Shown here: piece after piece, positions 54,856 to 64,000 of the stretch | Layout: each line of letters opens with the position of its first letter | Numbering within the stretch: the first letter of the stretch is position 1 | NCBI RefSeq assembly: GCF_003208215.1 | Contig: NZ_QKLW01000001.1 | Span: forward strand, 1 to 64,000 | Source of the DNA: Marinomonas alcarazii | GTDB taxonomy: Bacteria; Pseudomonadota; Gammaproteobacteria; Pseudomonadales; Marinomonadaceae | Reading direction: 5' to 3' | DNA: 64,000 nucleotides | The notes under the pieces: generated by a model | What the model saw: the letters and a program-made list of their open reading frames with translations, nothing else | Told to the model about the DNA's origin: nothing | The model's database searches: none | Program-made: the position numbers and the translations under genes

Positions 54856-55779
54856 TTAGCTGTTAAGCGTCTGCTGGAAAAATTCCACAGTACGATTCCA
54901 CGCCAGTTCGGCATTTTTCTCATCGTAACGTGCGGTTGAGTCATTATGAAAACCGTGGTTGGTTTTAGGGTAAATGTAGGCGGTGTAGTCCACGTTATTC
55001 GCTTTTAGTGCTTTTTCGTAATCAGGCCAAGTATCGTTAACGCGCTTGTCTAATTCAGCGAAATGCAACTGCAGTGGTGATTTTATCTTATCTATTTGGG
55101 ATTTGGCTGGCGTTCCATAAAAAGGCGCACCCGCATGAATGGTATCCGGCATAGCCGCCGCTAACGTATTCGTTAAATAACCACCATAGCAGAAGCCCAC
55201 CATACCGACTTTACCTGTGCTAAATGAATGGTTTTTGAGTAGGCTGGCTGCGTCCATGAAATCCCCTTCAATTTTATTACCATCTAGGGTTTTCTGCATG
55301 GCTCGGCCTTCATCGTCATTACCAGGATAGCCACCTAACGGAAACAATGCGTCTGGTGCAAACGCAATAAAACCTACTTTTGCTAAACGGCGCGCGACAT
55401 CTTCAATATAAGGGTTAAGACCACGATTTTCATGAGCCACTAGGACAGCTGCTGCTTTGTTGTCTGCATTTACATTTTTGGGCACTACTAAATATCCACG
55501 AGCTCGACCATGGCCATTTGGCGAATCATACTCAACATAGCTTGCGACTATGTCTGGATCGTTAAATGACACTTGTTCTGCTAATGCATAGTTTGGTGTG
55601 AGTGCCCCTGCAACGACAGAGAGTGTTAAGCCAGTAACACTTAGTGTGCCCAGTCTTGATAGAAATGTTCGGCGATCAATATCACCATGTGCGTATTCGT
55701 CATACCAGTCAAATGCCTCTTGCGGAATGCTATCGGTTGATAGTGGTTTCGTTGTTGATTTCTCTGTCAATAAAGTCAT
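54856..55779 (-). CDS. Dienelactone hydrolase family protein, Tat-like signal
   Basis: The 307-residue protein has an unusual long N-terminal part with IDRRTFLSRLGTLSVTGLTL, a Tat-like signal after about 45 residues, and then a dienelactone hydrolase fold: VLVAHENRGLNPYIEDVARR, GFCYGGYL with the nucleophile cysteine, FAELDKRVND with aspartate and TNHGFHND with histidine. Export suggests a periplasmic hydrolase; the natural substrate is unknown. ATG 55779 with GGAAGGGA upstream is chosen over a start at 55821. Confidence 0.88.
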   Translation of the reverse strand: MTLLTEKSTTKPLSTDSIPQEAFDWYDEYAHGDIDRRTFLSRLGTLSVTGLTLSVVAGALTPNYALAEQVSFNDPDIVASYVEYDSPNGHGRARGYLVVPKNVNADNKAAAVLVAHENRGLNPYIEDVARRLAKVGFIAFAPDALFPLGGYPGNDDEGRAMQKTLDGNKIEGDFMDAASLLKNHSFSTGKVGMVGFCYGGYLTNTLAAAMPDTIHAGAPFYGTPAKSQIDKIKSPLQLHFAELDKRVNDTWPDYEKALKANNVDYTAYIYPKTNHGFHNDSTARYDEKNAELAWNRTVEFFQQTLNS

Positions 55780-56006
55780 TACAATTCCCTTCCTTTTAGC
55801 TGATAAAAGTGAGTAACGCATACTTTAGAACTGGGTTCTTAAAAGTGGTTCAATAGATACGCAGATAAAACGTGCTTAGATGATAATAAGATGATCTTTT
55901 TTTTGATTGAGTACGTATTGAGATTAGCAGAAAGAAAATATTAGACTAAATCAGGCAATATTATTTGATGCGGTCAACACAGCAAACTTTGTAGGAATGG
56001 ACGCGA

Positions 56007-56729
56007 ATGATACGTAAAATGCCGATTATTATTACCGGTGGGGGACAACGTTTAGGTCTTGCTTGTGCTAAGGCATTGGTGGCTAAAGGCTACAACGTCA
56101 TTATCACTTACCGGAAAGCACGAAAAGACATTGCGGTTTTAGAAGAACAAGGTATTACTTGTATACAGGCTGACTTTTCAACTTCTGCAGGGGTTGATTC
56201 GTTTACGTCTAATATATTGGAACGGTATTCGGCGCTTGGGGGCATTATCCACAATGCGTCAGAGTGGGAGTCTGAAGAAGGCTGCTCGAATACGGCAATA
56301 TTAATGGAAAATATGTGGCAAGTGCATGTATTTGCACCTTATCGTATAAATCTCGCCTTTGAAGCATTATTATGTGCGGGCGCTGAGCAAGATGGGCAAG
56401 CAGATATTATCCACATGACCGATTATGTGGCTGAAAAAGGCAGTGATAAGCACATTGCTTATGCGGCAAGCAAAGCAGGCTTAGCGAATTTGACCAGCTC
56501 ATTTGCCAAGCGATTTGCACCACACATTAAAGTGAATAGCATTGCCCCATCATTGCTGATGTTTAACAGCGGTGATGATGACGATTATCGTAGCAAAGCA
56601 TTGCGTAAATCTTTGCTTCGCAAAGAGCCAGGTGAGCAAGAAGGTGTGCTAGCCGTACAGTACATATTAGACAGTCTTTATATGACAGGTCGAACCTTGT
56701 CACTAGACGGAGGACGACATTTGGTTTAA
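56007..56729 (+). CDS. folM: Dihydromonapterin reductase FolM
   Basis: The 240-residue short-chain dehydrogenase has TGGGQRLGLACAKAL (NADPH binding), HNASEWESE, the YAASKAG catalytic pair and SLDGGRHLV at the end, as in E. coli FolM. FolM reduces dihydromonapterin to tetrahydromonapterin, the cofactor for phenylalanine hydroxylase in some bacteria, and has some dihydrofolate reductase activity. folE follows 74 bp downstream, so both feed one pterin pathway. Confidence 0.9.
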   Translation: MIRKMPIIITGGGQRLGLACAKALVAKGYNVIITYRKARKDIAVLEEQGITCIQADFSTSAGVDSFTSNILERYSALGGIIHNASEWESEEGCSNTAILMENMWQVHVFAPYRINLAFEALLCAGAEQDGQADIIHMTDYVAEKGSDKHIAYAASKAGLANLTSSFAKRFAPHIKVNSIAPSLLMFNSGDDDDYRSKALRKSLLRKEPGEQEGVLAVQYILDSLYMTGRTLSLDGGRHLV

Positions 56730-56803
56730 TCGCCAAATTAAGACTTCTTTATTTTGAACGCCTTCATGTCATGAGACAGGGTTATGAAACGTAGGACAAA
56801 GAG

Positions 56804-57487
56804 ATGGAAGCTAATCTAGCTAAGCAAACCAATTTAAATCGCCTTGAGTTGTCTAGTGAGGCAACCAAAGTGCGTGATGCCCTAATCAAAAGTGGTTTAG
56901 AAACCCCTATGATTGATAACGGCCTAACAAGCGAAGAAAAATATCAGCGAATTAAAAGCGCATTTGAAGATGTGGTATCGACTCTTGGGTTGGATCTGAC
57001 CGACGATAGTTTGGCTGAAACGCCTCATCGTATTGCTAAAATGTACGTAAAAGAGATTTTCTCAGGTTTGGATTATGCCCAGTTTCCAAAAATCACTGTG
57101 ATTGAAAATAAAATGAAAGTGGATGAGATGGTAAAAGTGAGTGACATCAGCTTTACCAGCACTTGTGAGCATCATTTTGTTACGATCGATGGTTTGGCGA
57201 AAGTAGCGTATTTGCCTAAGAACAAGATCATTGGTTTGTCTAAGATAAACCGTATCGTTCGTTTTTTTGCGCAACGTCCACAAGTTCAAGAGCGTTTAAC
57301 ACAGCAAATTTTGGTGACATTACAAGCCCTGCTTGAAACAGACAATGTAGCGGTCAGCATCAATGCTGTGCATTATTGTGTGAAAGCGCGTGGCGTAATG
57401 GACGCAAGTTCATCTACTCAAACGACAGCATTAGGCGGTTTGTTTAAACGCAGCGATAAAACACGCGGTGAGTTTCTAGCTCGATAA
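56804..57487 (+). CDS. folE: GTP cyclohydrolase I
   Basis: The 227-residue enzyme has the zinc and catalytic motif [12 protein letters not shown], then [32 protein letters not shown] and [11 protein letters not shown] with the third zinc ligand. It opens and rearranges GTP to dihydroneopterin triphosphate, the first step to folate and pterins. With folM it suggests supply of tetrahydromonapterin as well as folate. The N-terminal extension of about 30 residues is longer than the catalytic core needs. Confidence 0.96.
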   Translation: MEANLAKQTNLNRLELSSEATKVRDALIKSGLETPMIDNGLTSEEKYQRIKSAFEDVVSTLGLDLTDDSLAETPHRIAKMYVKEIFSGLDYAQFPKITVIENKMKVDEMVKVSDISFTSTCEHHFVTIDGLAKVAYLPKNKIIGLSKINRIVRFFAQRPQVQERLTQQILVTLQALLETDNVAVSINAVHYCVKARGVMDASSSTQTTALGGLFKRSDKTRGEFLAR

Positions 57488-57516
57488 ATGACAAACCAGT
57501 GTTGTGTCTATAATGT

Positions 57517-57548
57517 AAAAAGAGCCATTTAAGAATGGCTCTTTTTTT
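57517..57548 (+). terminator. Rho-independent terminator of folE
   Basis: AAAAAGAGCCATT (57517-57529) and AATGGCTCTTTTT (57534-57546) form a 13-bp stem with loop TAAG and a T-run. Confidence 0.93.
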
Positions 57549-57613
57549 ATGGCTTGCACTAGCGCTAGAATGCTTATTTTAGTTGGTAGTATGAATGATA
57601 TAGAGAGGCGGAT

Positions 57614-57889
57614 ATGACCGATAAAAAAAATGTGTGGTTTCCCGCAAAAGACAATGGTTGGGGCTGGGGGAAGCCTGCTACGTGGCAAGGGTGGAGTGTG
57701 CTGGTCACCTATTGCTTGGTTGTGATGCTGGTGAGTTTCAAGTTCGATCCAAAAGTTGAGTTGCTCAACTGGGCTATGGCTGTTGTTGTTTGTACGATTG
57801 GCTTACTGGGTATGTATGTCTGGAAAGGCGAAGCACCAAATTGGAAATGGAAAACCATCGAAAAAGAGAAACGTAAATGGTTTAAGTAG
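57614..57889 (+). CDS. Small membrane protein of unknown function
   Basis: The 91-residue protein starts with a Trp/Gly-rich segment (VWFPAKDNGWGWGKPATWQG), has two membrane helices (about 28-45 and 52-70) and a basic tail (WKWKTIEKEKRKWFK). I recognise the start as a motif of conserved small proteins in marine bacteria but know no function. GAGGCGG lies before the ATG. Confidence 0.75.
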   Translation: MTDKKNVWFPAKDNGWGWGKPATWQGWSVLVTYCLVVMLVSFKFDPKVELLNWAMAVVVCTIGLLGMYVWKGEAPNWKWKTIEKEKRKWFK

Positions 57890-57896
57890 CCGCATA

Positions 57897-57939
57897 TTAC
57901 TGATCATTTTAAGAGCGGAAAGCCTAAAATGATCAGTAA
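57897..57939. terminator. Long hairpin between convergent genes
   Basis: TTACTGATCATTTTA and TAAAATGATCAGTAA form a perfect 15-bp stem with a 13-base loop between convergent genes. No T-run follows, so it may act as a transcript end processing site rather than a classic terminator. Confidence 0.6.
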
Positions 57940-57965
57940 GGGAAACGCTGAACACTTTAAGGTGT

Positions 57966-59168
57966 TTATTGTTCCAAGGTATCTCGTTTTAATAAATTGG
58001 GGAACAAGTACATCCATAATCCCACAACCGCAATGGTGCCAACACCGCCAACTATAATCGCGGGCACAACGCCAAACCATGCTGCGGTGACCCCAGACTC
58101 AAACTCTCCAAGTTGATTCGAACTGCCAATGAAGACAGAGTTGGCTGCGCTGACTCGGCCCCGCATGTCGTCAGGTGTTTCTAATTGAACCAATGTAGAG
58201 CGTATGACCACGCTTATCATGTCTGATGATCCAAGCAAGACCAGCGCGATCATAGATAAAATAAGATTTTCAGATAGCCCAAATAGAATCGTCGCCACGC
58301 CGAATACGGCAACCGCAGCAAACATGATTTTGCCCACGCTATGGGTCAAAGGTCGGCGTGCCAAATAGATAGACATGAGTAAAGCGCCAACCGCTGGTGA
58401 ACACCTTAGTAAACCAAGCCCCCATGCTTCGGTATGCAAAATGTCTTTTGCCACAATAGGCAGTAAGGCGGTAGCACCACCTAATAACACCGCAAACATA
58501 TCCAGTGATACAGACCCCAAAATGACTTTATTACCTCGGATGAAGCGCAGCCCACCAAACAAATGCTCCATACTTATAGGAGACTTAGTTTTCACGGTGA
58601 AGTTGTAATGTAAGAAAAACATAATGACGCAAGAGACTAAAAAGCAGCTCATGCTGGAAAGGTAAAGCGTGGTTGGTCCAATTAGGTAAATTAAGCCACC
58701 AAGCGCAGGACCCGCAATCACCGAGATTTCACGTGCAGAGGCGATGGCGCTAACAGCGCGAGACAATAATTCATTGGGTATAAGATTTGGAAGAATGGCT
58801 TGATTTGCTGGCATTTCGAATGCCCTTGCTGTGCCAAGAAGCGCGGCACAAAGGTAAATCATATTGGCGGAAATGCTGTCAGTGATATTTCCATAGGCCA
58901 AAATGCCAACCGTCATCGCCATGGTAAAGCGTGTACAAACACAAATAAGGCGACGGTTATAGCGGTCTGCTACGTGACCAACAACCAGTGTTAGTAGTAA
59001 CTGTGGGAGAAACTGGCAAAGTCCCACTAGCCCCAATGCCATTGGGCTATTGGTGAGATCATACATTTGCCATCCAATACCAACACTGAGCATTTGAAAG
59101 GCAAATGAAGAGGCGATTTGCCCAATCCAGAAGTGAACAAAATTAGGGTGTTTAAACAGTGGTGGCAT
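57966..59168 (-). CDS. MFS transporter, EntS-like exporter family
   Basis: The 400-residue protein has twelve membrane helices. After helix 2 it has VVGHVADRYNRRLICVCTRF, the loop motif of drug and siderophore exporters, then EMPANQAILPNLIPNELLSR and SAREISVIAGPALGGLIYLI, features of the EntS/MFS_3 group. It probably exports a small hydrophobic compound. It is divergent from a second MFS gene at 59368. Confidence 0.88.
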   Translation of the reverse strand: MPPLFKHPNFVHFWIGQIASSFAFQMLSVGIGWQMYDLTNSPMALGLVGLCQFLPQLLLTLVVGHVADRYNRRLICVCTRFTMAMTVGILAYGNITDSISANMIYLCAALLGTARAFEMPANQAILPNLIPNELLSRAVSAIASAREISVIAGPALGGLIYLIGPTTLYLSSMSCFLVSCVIMFFLHYNFTVKTKSPISMEHLFGGLRFIRGNKVILGSVSLDMFAVLLGGATALLPIVAKDILHTEAWGLGLLRCSPAVGALLMSIYLARRPLTHSVGKIMFAAVAVFGVATILFGLSENLILSMIALVLLGSSDMISVVIRSTLVQLETPDDMRGRVSAANSVFIGSSNQLGEFESGVTAAWFGVVPAIIVGGVGTIAVVGLWMYLFPNLLKRDTLEQ

Positions 59169-59367
59169 GGACTTTTTATCGCCTTATTCGTGAATGCTTG
59201 CACAGATTGAGCCATAAACTTTACCAAGAATATGGTAATATAGTCGTCTGCTTTATCAGGATGATAAATTGCCCTTAAGAAACTAACAAGCTTATACCCC
59301 AAGCCTGTTTTAAGTTAATCGACACTATTTGTGGGTTAATCGATCAGTTTGACACTAAGGAATCACA

Positions 59368-60585
59368 TTGGATACCTCTCAAAATCCTAATGCTTTTAAT
59401 GAAAAAATATCCCGCTGGCTCTTGCTGTCTTGTTTGATGGCGGCGGGAATCGGGCAATCGTTTATTTTCACCTCGTTGCCACCTATTGGTCGTGAGATTG
59501 GTTTGGCTGATGTTCGAATTAGTACACTCATCACAGCGGGCGCAGCGACATTTGTAGTAGCTGCTTTTCTATGGGGCGGTATTATTAACCGAATTGGTCG
59601 AATGCGTTCTGTCATTATCGGGATGAGCAGTTACGCGGTGACGATTGCCTTAACCGGTTTTGTTCTGCAAGAAGCGCTCGCTAGAAATTTGTCCGCAGAG
59701 CAAACCTATTATTTTGTGTTTGTATTACGTATTGTTTTTTCTCTTGGTATTGCGGGGGTTTTGCCTTCTATTCAAACCTATTTGATTGCGCATACTGATA
59801 TCAAACGCCGTAGTTCAACAATTGCGATGATCGGTGCATCTTTCAGTATAGGAATGATTTTAGGTCCTGCCTTTGCTTCTTTACTGAGTAGCTTAGGATT
59901 GACGGCGCCTTTTTATATCATTGCTCTTTTGGCTGGAAGTGCGGCGTTGTTGGTGGTGTTGTTCGTAAGAGATTCTAAGCATGTTCGACAACGAGAAAAA
60001 CCACCGGCAATAAATTGGCTTGCTCAGCCCGTCATGCCATTTTTGTTTATGTCCTCTTTATCGATTTTATCAATGACTGGCGTACAGCAAATCATGAGCT
60101 TTTTGATTCAGGATAGGTTTCAATTAGACGTCGCGCAAACGACTCATCAGTTAGGGTTTGCGATGATGACCATGTCTTGTTTTAGTATTTTAGTGCAAAT
60201 GATCTTGGTTCCACGATTTCAGCTAGGTGTTGTCACGCTTATGTTTTCTGGTGTGGGGATTGGAGTGCTTGCACAACTGGCGTTTATCTATTTGGATTCG
60301 TATACAGGTGTGCTGATCGCGATGGGGTTATTTGGTGCAGGTTTTGGCTTCTTATTTCCTGGGATAGTGACCGCACAAACTCTTTTGGTAAAAGATGAAC
60401 AACAGAGTCGCTTGGCCAGTATGAACGCATCAATGCAAGGGCTGGGCGCCGCGCTAGGTCCGGTTATTTTAGCGTCACTGTATCAGCTAGGGCAGTTGGT
60501 GCCATTTTTTGGGCTGATGTTTGCGTTACTCTTTATGCTGGTGGTTTTTGTTTATTGTAAACAGAAACTAAAGCATGTTTTTTAG
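59368..60585 (+). CDS. MFS transporter, drug-resistance-like
   Basis: The 405-residue protein has twelve membrane helices, with FLWGGIINRIGRMRSVIIGM after helix 2 and FSIGMILGPAFASLLSSLG in helix 5 (motif C of antiporters: G-x8-G-x3-GP). It should be a proton-driven exporter. The start is TTG 59368 with AAGGA six bases upstream; the first in-frame ATG falls inside helix one. A direct repeat (GTTAATCGA, 21 bp apart) in the shared promoter region may bind a regulator. Confidence 0.87.
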   Translation: MDTSQNPNAFNEKISRWLLLSCLMAAGIGQSFIFTSLPPIGREIGLADVRISTLITAGAATFVVAAFLWGGIINRIGRMRSVIIGMSSYAVTIALTGFVLQEALARNLSAEQTYYFVFVLRIVFSLGIAGVLPSIQTYLIAHTDIKRRSSTIAMIGASFSIGMILGPAFASLLSSLGLTAPFYIIALLAGSAALLVVLFVRDSKHVRQREKPPAINWLAQPVMPFLFMSSLSILSMTGVQQIMSFLIQDRFQLDVAQTTHQLGFAMMTMSCFSILVQMILVPRFQLGVVTLMFSGVGIGVLAQLAFIYLDSYTGVLIAMGLFGAGFGFLFPGIVTAQTLLVKDEQQSRLASMNASMQGLGAALGPVILASLYQLGQLVPFFGLMFALLFMLVVFVYCKQKLKHVF

Positions 60586-60594
60586 CTAATTTTT

Positions 60595-61518
60595 TTAGGA
60601 ATTGAGTTTGGCTTGAGTGACTTGTCTTGGGGATATCCCAAAGTGTTGATGAAAGCGTCGACTAAAGTGGCTCAAGCTTAAATAGCCCACTTCATAACTT
60701 ACCTCTGTCACTGAACGTTTTTCTTGTAAGCGTTCATAGGCACGGCTCATTCTGCGCTGGTGCTGATACTCTAACGGTGTACAACCAAGTTGTCGTTTAA
60801 AGCTTTCGTAGAAACGGCTGCGACTCATGCAAGCCATCTTAGCCAGTAAGTTAATATCCATTGGTTGGGCGAGATTTTGTTCAATCCATTGGATGACGCA
60901 GGTTAAGCCTGTTGCGTCAGGTGAATGCTGCGTGAAACGCAACAGGGCATCTCTACCATGATGCCTAATAATGCGAGTAACCAACTCACTAACGCCAAAA
61001 TCAACAAGCAAGTCTCTGTCTGGGTCATTGCGTAGAAAGTCACTGGTAAGACGGTCGATAATTTGTTGGGTAGCTTGAGTATGTAATGTATGTAGATGTT
61101 GGTTTGGGTCGATAGGGCTACCTGAAGGCAATGCGGATACCATGATGTCATTCATGCGGTCACATATTTGCGCGACTCTTTCTTGTGAAATAGCGATGGT
61201 CAAACAGGTGGTTGGGTTCTGGTATTGAGCCTCTGGGAAATCGATAAAGACTTCCTCTTCAGGCGCTAGGATGAAAGATTCGTGGGGCAGAAATGGAATA
61301 TTGTCATGCTCTTTGGTATGCATGACCTTTGCTCCAGTGACCATGCCGCAATAAAGCAAGGTATCGGCTTTTAAGCTGACTTTTTGGGCCTGCTCATAGG
61401 TATCGTAAATACTCAATTCTGAATGCGGTCCTGCGAAGCAGACACGGTTTTCGATCAGTTGAATTGGCGCACGTTTGTGTTGCATCAATGTTTTCTCTGT
61501 CGAGATAGAGCGACTCAT
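60595..61518 (-). CDS. AraC-family transcriptional regulator
   Basis: The 307-residue protein has a C-terminal pair of AraC helix-turn-helix motifs: DINLLAKMACMSRSRFYESF for the first and VTEVSYEVGYLSLSHFSRRF for the second. The N-terminal ~200 residues are a ligand-binding domain of the AraC_N type. It is divergent from the aldehyde dehydrogenase gene at 61736; AGGGGTG precedes the ATG. The layout is like regulator/exaC pairs in pseudomonads, so it probably activates the dehydrogenase in the presence of an alcohol or aldehyde. Confidence 0.88.
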   Translation of the reverse strand: MSRSISTEKTLMQHKRAPIQLIENRVCFAGPHSELSIYDTYEQAQKVSLKADTLLYCGMVTGAKVMHTKEHDNIPFLPHESFILAPEEEVFIDFPEAQYQNPTTCLTIAISQERVAQICDRMNDIMVSALPSGSPIDPNQHLHTLHTQATQQIIDRLTSDFLRNDPDRDLLVDFGVSELVTRIIRHHGRDALLRFTQHSPDATGLTCVIQWIEQNLAQPMDINLLAKMACMSRSRFYESFKRQLGCTPLEYQHQRRMSRAYERLQEKRSVTEVSYEVGYLSLSHFSRRFHQHFGISPRQVTQAKLNS

Positions 61519-61735
61519 TTACACACCCCTTTCGTCTTAATATTTTTTATTCTAATTGTGTGACGTAGCGAACTCTCTTCTTATCATCACTCTTGGTTGC
61601 TCATGGGTCAATACAAAAGCAGAGCAGAAATGGATTGCTAGACAAACTTCATGGACTCACAGGCAAGTTTTCTGTTCGCTTTCTTCCTACTCTTAGTTCC
61701 AGTGTTAACGAAAAACAACAAAAATGGAGAGTGTT

Positions 61736-63253
61736 ATGATCTACGCCAAACCTGGTACTAACGGTAGCCTTATTTCCTTTGAAGCTCAGTACGGTAATTT
61801 TATCGGCGGCGAATGGGTTGCCCCTGTTAAAGGTCAATACTTCGACAATATTAGTCCTGTTAACGGTGAAGTGTTCTGTCAAATTCCTCGTTCTACTGAA
61901 GAAGATATTAACCTTGCATTGGATGCGGCACACGCTGCACGTGCTGCATGGGGAAAAACATCAGTTACAAATCGCTCCAATATTTTGCTAAAAATTGCCG
62001 ATCGCATCGAGCAAAACTTAGAAGCCCTTGCTGTGGCAGAGACTTGGGATAACGGCAAAGCGGTTCGTGAGACTTTAAACGCGGATATCCCACTAGCCGC
62101 AGATCATTTCCGTTATTTTGCTGGCTGTTTGCGAGCACAAGAAGGCAGTACGGCTGAACTAGACGAACATACTGTGGCGTATCACTTTCATGAGCCATTA
62201 GGGGTTGTAGGTCAAATTATTCCGTGGAATTTTCCGATTTTGATGGCTGCATGGAAACTGGCTCCAGCGCTTGCAGCAGGTAACTGTGTGGTTCTAAAGC
62301 CAGCAGAGCAAACACCTGCGTCTATCCTAGAATTAATCAAAGTGATTCAAGACTTGTTGCCGCCGGGTGTGCTGAATATCGTTAATGGTTACGGTAAAGA
62401 AGCTGGTGAAGCGCTTGCTACCAGTAAACGTATTGCCAAAATCGCCTTTACTGGCTCGACGCCAGTGGGTTCCCATATCCTAAAATGCGCTGCTGAAAAC
62501 ATCATTCCGTCTACGGTTGAGCTGGGCGGAAAATCACCTAACATTTATTTTGCTGATGTTATGCAGCAGGAAGACGCTTTTATTAGTAAGTGCGTGGAAG
62601 GTCTAGTGTTAGCCTTCTTTAACCAAGGGGAAGTGTGTACTTGTCCTTCTCGTGCTTTGGTTCATGAATCAATTTATGATGATTTCATGGCGCTAGTTAT
62701 TGAGCGTACCAAAACCATTAAGCGTGGTAACCCTCTTGATACCGAAGTGCAAGTTGGGGCTCAAGCGTCGAAGCAGCAATTTGATAAAATAATGAGTTAT
62801 ATCGACATTGGTAAGAAAGAAGGCGCAGAGTTATTAATTGGCGGTGATATTGAAGCTGTCGATGGCTTAGATAAGGGGTTTTATGTTCAGCCAACCTTGT
62901 TTAAAGGTTCTAATGAAATGCGTATTTTCCAAGAAGAGATTTTTGGACCAGTGGTCAGTGTAACCACTTTCAAAGATGAAGCGGAAGCACTTGCTATCGC
63001 CAACGATAGTGAATTTGGCCTAGGTGCTGGCGTTTGGACGCGTGACACAAATCTTGCCTATCGCATGGGGCGTAACTTAGAAGCGGGTCGCGTTTGGATG
63101 AATTGCTATCACCAATATCCTGCTCACTCTGCGTTTGGTGGATACAAAAAATCGGGTGTGGGTCGTGAAACGCATAAGGTTGCTCTAGAGCATTATCAAC
63201 AAACAAAAAATATGTTGGTTAGCTACGACATCAATCCTTTGGGCTTTTTCTAA
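61736..63253 (+). CDS. NAD(P)-dependent aldehyde dehydrogenase (AldB/ExaC type)
   Basis: The 505-residue enzyme follows E. coli AldB along its whole length: [70 protein letters not shown] with the catalytic glutamate, and [18 protein letters not shown] with the catalytic cysteine. It oxidises acetaldehyde and similar short aldehydes to acids. ATG 61736 with GGAG six bases upstream is preferred over ATG 61724. The divergent AraC gene is its likely regulator. sdaA follows after a terminator. Confidence 0.94.
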   Translation: MIYAKPGTNGSLISFEAQYGNFIGGEWVAPVKGQYFDNISPVNGEVFCQIPRSTEEDINLALDAAHAARAAWGKTSVTNRSNILLKIADRIEQNLEALAVAETWDNGKAVRETLNADIPLAADHFRYFAGCLRAQEGSTAELDEHTVAYHFHEPLGVVGQIIPWNFPILMAAWKLAPALAAGNCVVLKPAEQTPASILELIKVIQDLLPPGVLNIVNGYGKEAGEALATSKRIAKIAFTGSTPVGSHILKCAAENIIPSTVELGGKSPNIYFADVMQQEDAFISKCVEGLVLAFFNQGEVCTCPSRALVHESIYDDFMALVIERTKTIKRGNPLDTEVQVGAQASKQQFDKIMSYIDIGKKEGAELLIGGDIEAVDGLDKGFYVQPTLFKGSNEMRIFQEEIFGPVVSVTTFKDEAEALAIANDSEFGLGAGVWTRDTNLAYRMGRNLEAGRVWMNCYHQYPAHSAFGGYKKSGVGRETHKVALEHYQQTKNMLVSYDINPLGFF

Positions 63254-63325
63254 CCCTGTGGACGTTTAAGTTCGGATAGAAGGATACAAATAGTCTGCAT
63301 TTCTATTTGTTGACTGTTTTGAGCT

Positions 63326-63357
63326 AAGCCAGTGTGTCACCCACACTGGCTTTTTTT
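63326..63357 (+). terminator. Rho-independent terminator of the aldehyde dehydrogenase gene
   Basis: AAGCCAGTGTG (63326-63336) and CACACTGGCTT (63342-63352) form an 11-bp stem with a 5-base loop and a T-run. Confidence 0.93.
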
Positions 63358-63449
63358 GTTTTTAAGCAGGCTTTTATTTTTTGTACAACTAGTCTTGAAA
63401 CGTCATAAATTTGCCTCTTTGCTAGATGTGCCGTTATATAGCTGAAAAA

Positions 63450-63475
63450 ATGAAGTTTCCGATTGGAAACTTCAT
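63450..63475 (-). terminator. Hairpin upstream of sdaA with a T-run on the minus strand
   Basis: ATGAAGTTTCC and GGAAACTTCAT form a perfect 11-bp stem with loop GATT. On the minus strand TTTTT follows the stem (63449-63445), so it can end leftward transcription; on the plus strand there is no T-run. Confidence 0.6.
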
Positions 63476-63565
63476 CTAAGAAGTGATAATTTCGCCTCAT
63501 TAGTAGTCCGTGTTATACAACTTAAATGCCGTTCGAGAAACATTGATCGACAGAGGAATAAAGCG

Positions 63566-64000
63566 ATGGCAATCAGTTTATTTGATCTTTTTAAGGTAGG
63601 GATTGGTCCCTCTAGTTCCCATACTGTTGGCCCTATGATTGCGGCGAACCAGTTTGCTCATCAAATACAAAACCTTAATCTGGAATCAAAGGTAAGTCGT
63701 TTGAAAATAGACTTATACGGTTCGCTCGGTGCAACAGGCAAGGGACACGGAACAGGTGTAGCTGTATTGATGGGACTGGAAGGGGAGTTGCCTGAGCTGA
63801 TTGACCCAAGCGGTGTCAATGAACGAGTAGCGGCAATTGAAGCATCTTCAAAACTGAATCTATTAGCACAGTACCCTATCTCGATTAATGTTTCGGCGGA
63901 TCTTATTTATCATCGAATTGATCGCCTCGATTTTCATGCAAACGGCATGGTGTTGGTTGCATTTGATGAACAAGGCAATACGCTTCATCAAGCGACTTTT
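63566..64000 (+). CDS. sdaA: L-serine ammonia-lyase, N-terminal part (runs off the window)
   Basis: The ATG at 63566 with AGAGGAA upstream opens 145 codons to the end of the window. The product starts AISLFDLFKVGIGPSSSHTV, the signature of the beta domain of iron-sulfur L-serine dehydratase, and continues with LYGSLGATGKGHGTGVAVLM and GLEGELPE. The enzyme converts L-serine to pyruvate and ammonia with a 4Fe-4S cluster. The alpha domain with the cluster cysteines lies outside the window. Confidence 0.93.
   Translation, partial: MAISLFDLFKVGIGPSSSHTVGPMIAANQFAHQIQNLNLESKVSRLKIDLYGSLGATGKGHGTGVAVLMGLEGELPELIDPSGVNERVAAIEASSKLNLLAQYPISINVSADLIYHRIDRLDFHANGMVLVAFDEQGNTLHQATF

Overview
This is a 64 kb window of a low-to-mid GC gammaproteobacterial chromosome. 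It has a TRAP transporter with a fused DctQM subunit, Tat-exported PhoX with a canonical Pho box, the folM-folE pair, ZntR, many GGDEF/EAL/chemotaxis genes and a very large CDI exoprotein. Together these suggest a free-living or host-associated marine bacterium of the Oceanospirillales, most like Marinomonas. That placement is inferred from gene content only; there is no rRNA or tRNA in the window.

Region 1 (1-16.7 kb) is the 3' part of a giant cdiA-like gene whose 5' end lies outside the window. It holds about 25 near-identical 306-bp units, an AT-rich non-repetitive segment, seven exact-length 34-residue repeats, a YP-like conserved block, an FHA-2 region, a pretoxin domain ending in VENN, and a 350-residue toxin region that ends in a probable PD-(D/E)XK nuclease. 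A cdiI-like immunity gene starts one base after its stop codon. Region 2 (16.7-18.5 kb) holds a frameshifted REP-associated (Y1-type) transposase with a good promoter, and a 140-bp sequence repeated three times in tandem.

Region 3 (18.5-25.8 kb) is a sugar-catabolic cluster. A LacI-type repressor is divergent from a GH88 unsaturated uronyl hydrolase, a TRAP transporter (periplasmic protein plus fused membrane subunit) and a DUF2264 protein. Two palindromes lie in the divergent control region. The genes fit uptake and intracellular cleavage of unsaturated uronate oligosaccharides from algal or plant polysaccharides. Region 4 (25.8-41.4 kb) is a mixed stretch: a type B carboxylesterase, cyclic-di-GMP enzymes, ZntR with a MerR-type promoter (20-bp spacer), a lipoprotein amidohydrolase, a hemolysin III family protein, an XRE regulator facing a frameshifted EAL gene across an operator array, a chemotaxis receptor, small redox and metal proteins, a DUF1460 protein, a CNNM/CorC protein and a yqjD/yqjE-like envelope-stress operon.

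Region 5 (41.5-64 kb) contains ybiT, a YjbR protein, phoX with a Pho box, a PAS-GGDEF-EAL protein, an FMN-dependent glutamate-synthase-like protein, a VOC/hydroxyacid dehydrogenase/CHMI group, phospholipase A1, a PAP2 phosphatase overlapping a glycosyltransferase behind a second Pho box, a dienelactone hydrolase, folM-folE, two MFS transporters, an AraC regulator divergent from an aldB/exaC aldehyde dehydrogenase, and the start of sdaA.

The two most notable systems are the CDI toxin/immunity module with its unusual repeat structure, and the Pho-box-linked PAP2-glycosyltransferase pair. The latter could be a phosphate-starvation lipid-remodelling route different from the known PlcP-Agt pathway; this is a hypothesis.
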